DNA of 64,000 nt. Origin: Drosophila miranda (Eukaryota > Arthropoda > Insecta > Diptera > Drosophilidae). Below the pieces are notes generated by a model, which worked only from the letters and a program-made list of their open reading frames with translations, made no database searches and had not been told where the DNA came from. A program made the translations under genes and the position numbers. Below, piece after piece: positions 62,073 through 64,000 of this stretch (within the stretch, counting starts at the first letter, position 1; every line of letters starts with the position of its first letter). The stretch spans positions 17,406,001 through 17,470,000 of the forward strand of contig NC_046673.1 in assembly GCF_003369915.1 (NCBI RefSeq). Reading direction: 5' to 3'.

Positions 62073-62440
62073 GTGTCTTCTTGGCGGCCATGGTATTAAT
62101 TGCCTGAAGACCTACTTGTTGTGGTGACGTTTCGCCAGTGGCGACACTCTTCAACAAGGTCCATCCCGGCTATGTGCTCCTGAGCATATATGTATCCCGG
62201 AACAGCATGACTCTGAAAGCAAATAACTGTCGTATTTTCAATGCACGTGTAATACAAAAAAAAGTACATGGCCCTGACAAAAGAGGAACAGACACTCGTA
62301 GAGTTGTCTTCTGGCGAGGACGTGGTCCACGAAGCGTTCTTCCACCGCGTCTCAAAGGCGGGCAAAGGCAAGGGAAAAACTACTAAACTATTACTAAATA
62401 TAAAGCAACGTAAAGTGCATCAAAAATAATGAAATATTTG
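62073..62440 (+). pseudogene. Decayed CH-domain copy related to copy 1, start lost and frameshifted
   Basis: The copy aligns with CH gene 1 from its start. GTGTCTTCTT stands where gene 1 has ATGTCTTCTT, so the initiator is lost. Blocks matching GACCTAC, GACGTTT.GCCAGTGG, ACTCTTCAACAAGGTCCATCC and TATGTATCCCGGAACAG follow, then codons for an NNCRIFNARV segment. The tryptophan of the NW pair is cysteine. About 35 bases around the TR/F block are deleted. An A8 run at 62256-62263 shifts the frame. Beyond it, the adjoining frame continues to resemble gene 1 (ALTKEEQTLVEL...VVHEAFFHRVSKAGKGKGK) and ends in a lysine-rich tail. Upstream, TCAGTTCCAAAA matches gene 1's AGTTCCAAAA leader, so promoter-proximal DNA was duplicated too. 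Confidence 0.87.
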
Positions 62441-62960
62441 AATAAATTATATTTCAGGAATAAATTACAAATATCGACAACAAAGCAAAAAATCAGTTCT
62501 GAAAACTCTGTCTTCCGATCACGACAATTCCAAGCAGATGGTCAAAAAACTTAAGAAGGTGAAGGACAGTGCATGTAGACTGTTCAAGTCGGGCTATTTT
62601 CGGGCTACAAGGAACTTTATGGGTTCTTCTAGATTTCCTCACATTCCAACACACAAAAAAATAATATGTTATACTTCCATTATGAAAGTTCTAGAAAGAC
62701 TTGAATTAATTTGCATTACTGAATAATTACTTTGTAAATAGAAGATGGCTTACTTTAGCTTCTACACTTTCAACATATTTTAGTCCCAGATCCCCATAAA
62801 ACTGAAGAGCCCACTGACTGAATAATCTTATCTAGGTTCTCAGTTGTTCCGAACTAGATTTGCCTGTCGTTTCTCCATCGATTTATCTATAAATAGGTAA
62901 TGGTGGTAGTATGATTTTAAACATCATGATTCAGTGGGGATCGACCTTGACACCCATCAA
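62441..62960. other. Open but unassigned stretch before tRNA-Ser
   Basis: A TTTCAG acceptor-like site (62452-62457) precedes an open frame of about 85 codons ending at 62726, basic in its first part (SKQMVKKLKKVKDSACR). I recognise no domain, and the frame may be chance or a further remnant of the neighbouring pseudogene. Confidence 0.25.
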
Positions 62961-63042
62961 GCAGTCGTGGCCGAGCGGTTAAGGCGTCTGACTAGAAATC
63001 AGATTCCCTCTGGGAGCGTAGGTTCGAATCCTACCGACTGCG
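62961..63042 (+). tRNA. tRNA:Ser-AGA: tRNA-Ser (anticodon AGA)
   Basis: This intact 82-nt class II tRNA is identical in body to the gene at 4140-4221. Anticodon AGA is at 62994-62996, the acceptor stem is fully paired, the discriminator is G, and the long variable arm and B box are present. It begins about 520 bp after the decayed CH copy. Flanking DNA differs from every other copy, while the body is unchanged, which suggests homogenisation or strong constraint on the tRNA alone. Confidence 0.97.
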
Positions 63043-63049
63043 ATGTCGA

Positions 63050-63053
63050 TTTT
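63050..63053 (+). terminator. Pol III terminator
   Basis: A TTTT run 7 nt after the tRNA, followed by a second T-run near 63060. Confidence 0.6.
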
Positions 63054-64000
63054 CAATCTTTTTTCATATACTTGTCAGCCGAATTAATGAGTAATAGAAA
63101 GTATAGAAATAGTATTTACATCCCTTTAAATCTATCCAAGTAACGGGCTTGTCTTGCACTTATTGCCAATGCACTTCCCCAGCCCAAGCTTTGTCCCATC
63201 ATATCTCAGCCATACATATAAAATGTTGTGCCACTTTTCGTTCGTCTAACTACTGAAGCTCTACGAGTATCAGAAGCCATTTGGCTGCCTCAGTCCACTC
63301 CAGCCAAAGCCCCAACCCCAGCCCCAACCCCATCTTCAGTCCCAGCCCCAGCCCCAGCCAATCTTTAGTGCATATTTTCTCGATGCTCACTTTCTTGTTC
63401 ATTTCGTTCTGGCATTCTTTTATTTCTGTTTATAGTACCAGGTACTTACCGAATGCCGAAGGGTATGCTTCAGTAGTGTAGCGGAACCCCATGAAATATA
63501 TATGTATTAAAGTATTGATGAATCTGTATCAGATATCAGATGAATAGAATGCAAATAACCTCCAAATCATCTCAATTCCTCCTCTTGCCTAAGTAGGAGT
63601 AACCTCATTATGGTTATTATCGCCTTTCCCGATTCCCGACCAACCATTAATTATGAATATCGGGGGGTATTCCCGAAGTCGGAATGGTCGGAACATTTTC
63701 TTTCGTTTCTTTCTTCTTCCCTAGTCTGCCATTTTTTATCACAACCCAAATTTCTTCATCAATTAAGAACATCAACTCGTTGTCGTTGCAGGAGGCGACA
63801 GGGAGGGGTAAGAGACGGCGGCCCAGGACAAGAACAAAGAGCAGGACGACGACGAAGTGCAGAAGGAGCTGGGTGGAAAGAAAAGGCTCGGGGAATGGGT
63901 ATGGGATGGGGAGAAAATGGCGTCGGCTGCGACGCTCTGCTCGGCCCTGCTCTGCTCAACTATGCCTGTCCATACTTGTTATTATCCTTCGAGTCGAGGA
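63054..64000. other. Gene-free stretch at the right edge
   Basis: No exon is recognised. The stretch contains the C-run cluster at 63305 and purine-rich DNA from about 63790. The edge may cut a larger feature, but nothing shows this. Confidence 0.45.
63305..63361 (-). other. C-run cluster (minus-strand G-quadruplex type)
   Basis: Repeated CCCCAA and CCCCAG hexamers give at least four CCCC runs within 25 bp. The complementary strand fits the G-quadruplex rule. Confidence 0.65.

Overview
The window looks like a gene-poor stretch of a Drosophila genome, most likely from the obscura group. The reasons are nuclear tRNA genes, a DINE-1/mini-me-type element of the kind common in obscura-group flies (7073-8140), and very dense short microsatellites (GT, AG, CAG, CTGG, AT). 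The species call is inference from recognised repeat style, not a database match. The microsatellite density would suit an X-chromosomal (Muller A) arm, but this is not proven.

Two gene families carry nearly all the supported genic content. The first is tRNA-Ser(AGA): one gene on the minus strand (4140-4221), two intact on the plus strand (8675-8756, 62961-63042) and one plus-strand copy that lost the 3' half of its D arm (37899-37972). The second is a small dispersed family of intronless genes encoding 115-140 aa proteins that are almost entirely one CH-like domain of the SPEF1/CLAMP type. Three copies are intact (25052-25474, 39407-39805, 49863-50210). At least three are decayed (47339-47480 plus, 51778-51957 minus, 62073-62440 plus). 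The broken copies were found by reading nucleotide and codon similarity to the intact ones. The intact copies have short leaders with sequences resembling sperm-gene control elements, so a testis or axoneme role is plausible but inferred.

The rest is non-coding: simple repeats, AT-rich blocks (about 13.8-14.3, 30.9-31.8 and 43.7-44.2 kb), a palindrome-bearing tandem repeat just downstream of the first CH gene (26006-26260), and a non-coding segment present twice, at about 5.1 and 21.3 kb. The intervals 8.8-25.0, 26.3-37.9 and 52-62 kb show no recognisable exon. They may be intergenic DNA or introns of a large gene whose exons lie outside the window or are too short to recognise. Most long open frames here run through simple sequence and were not called.
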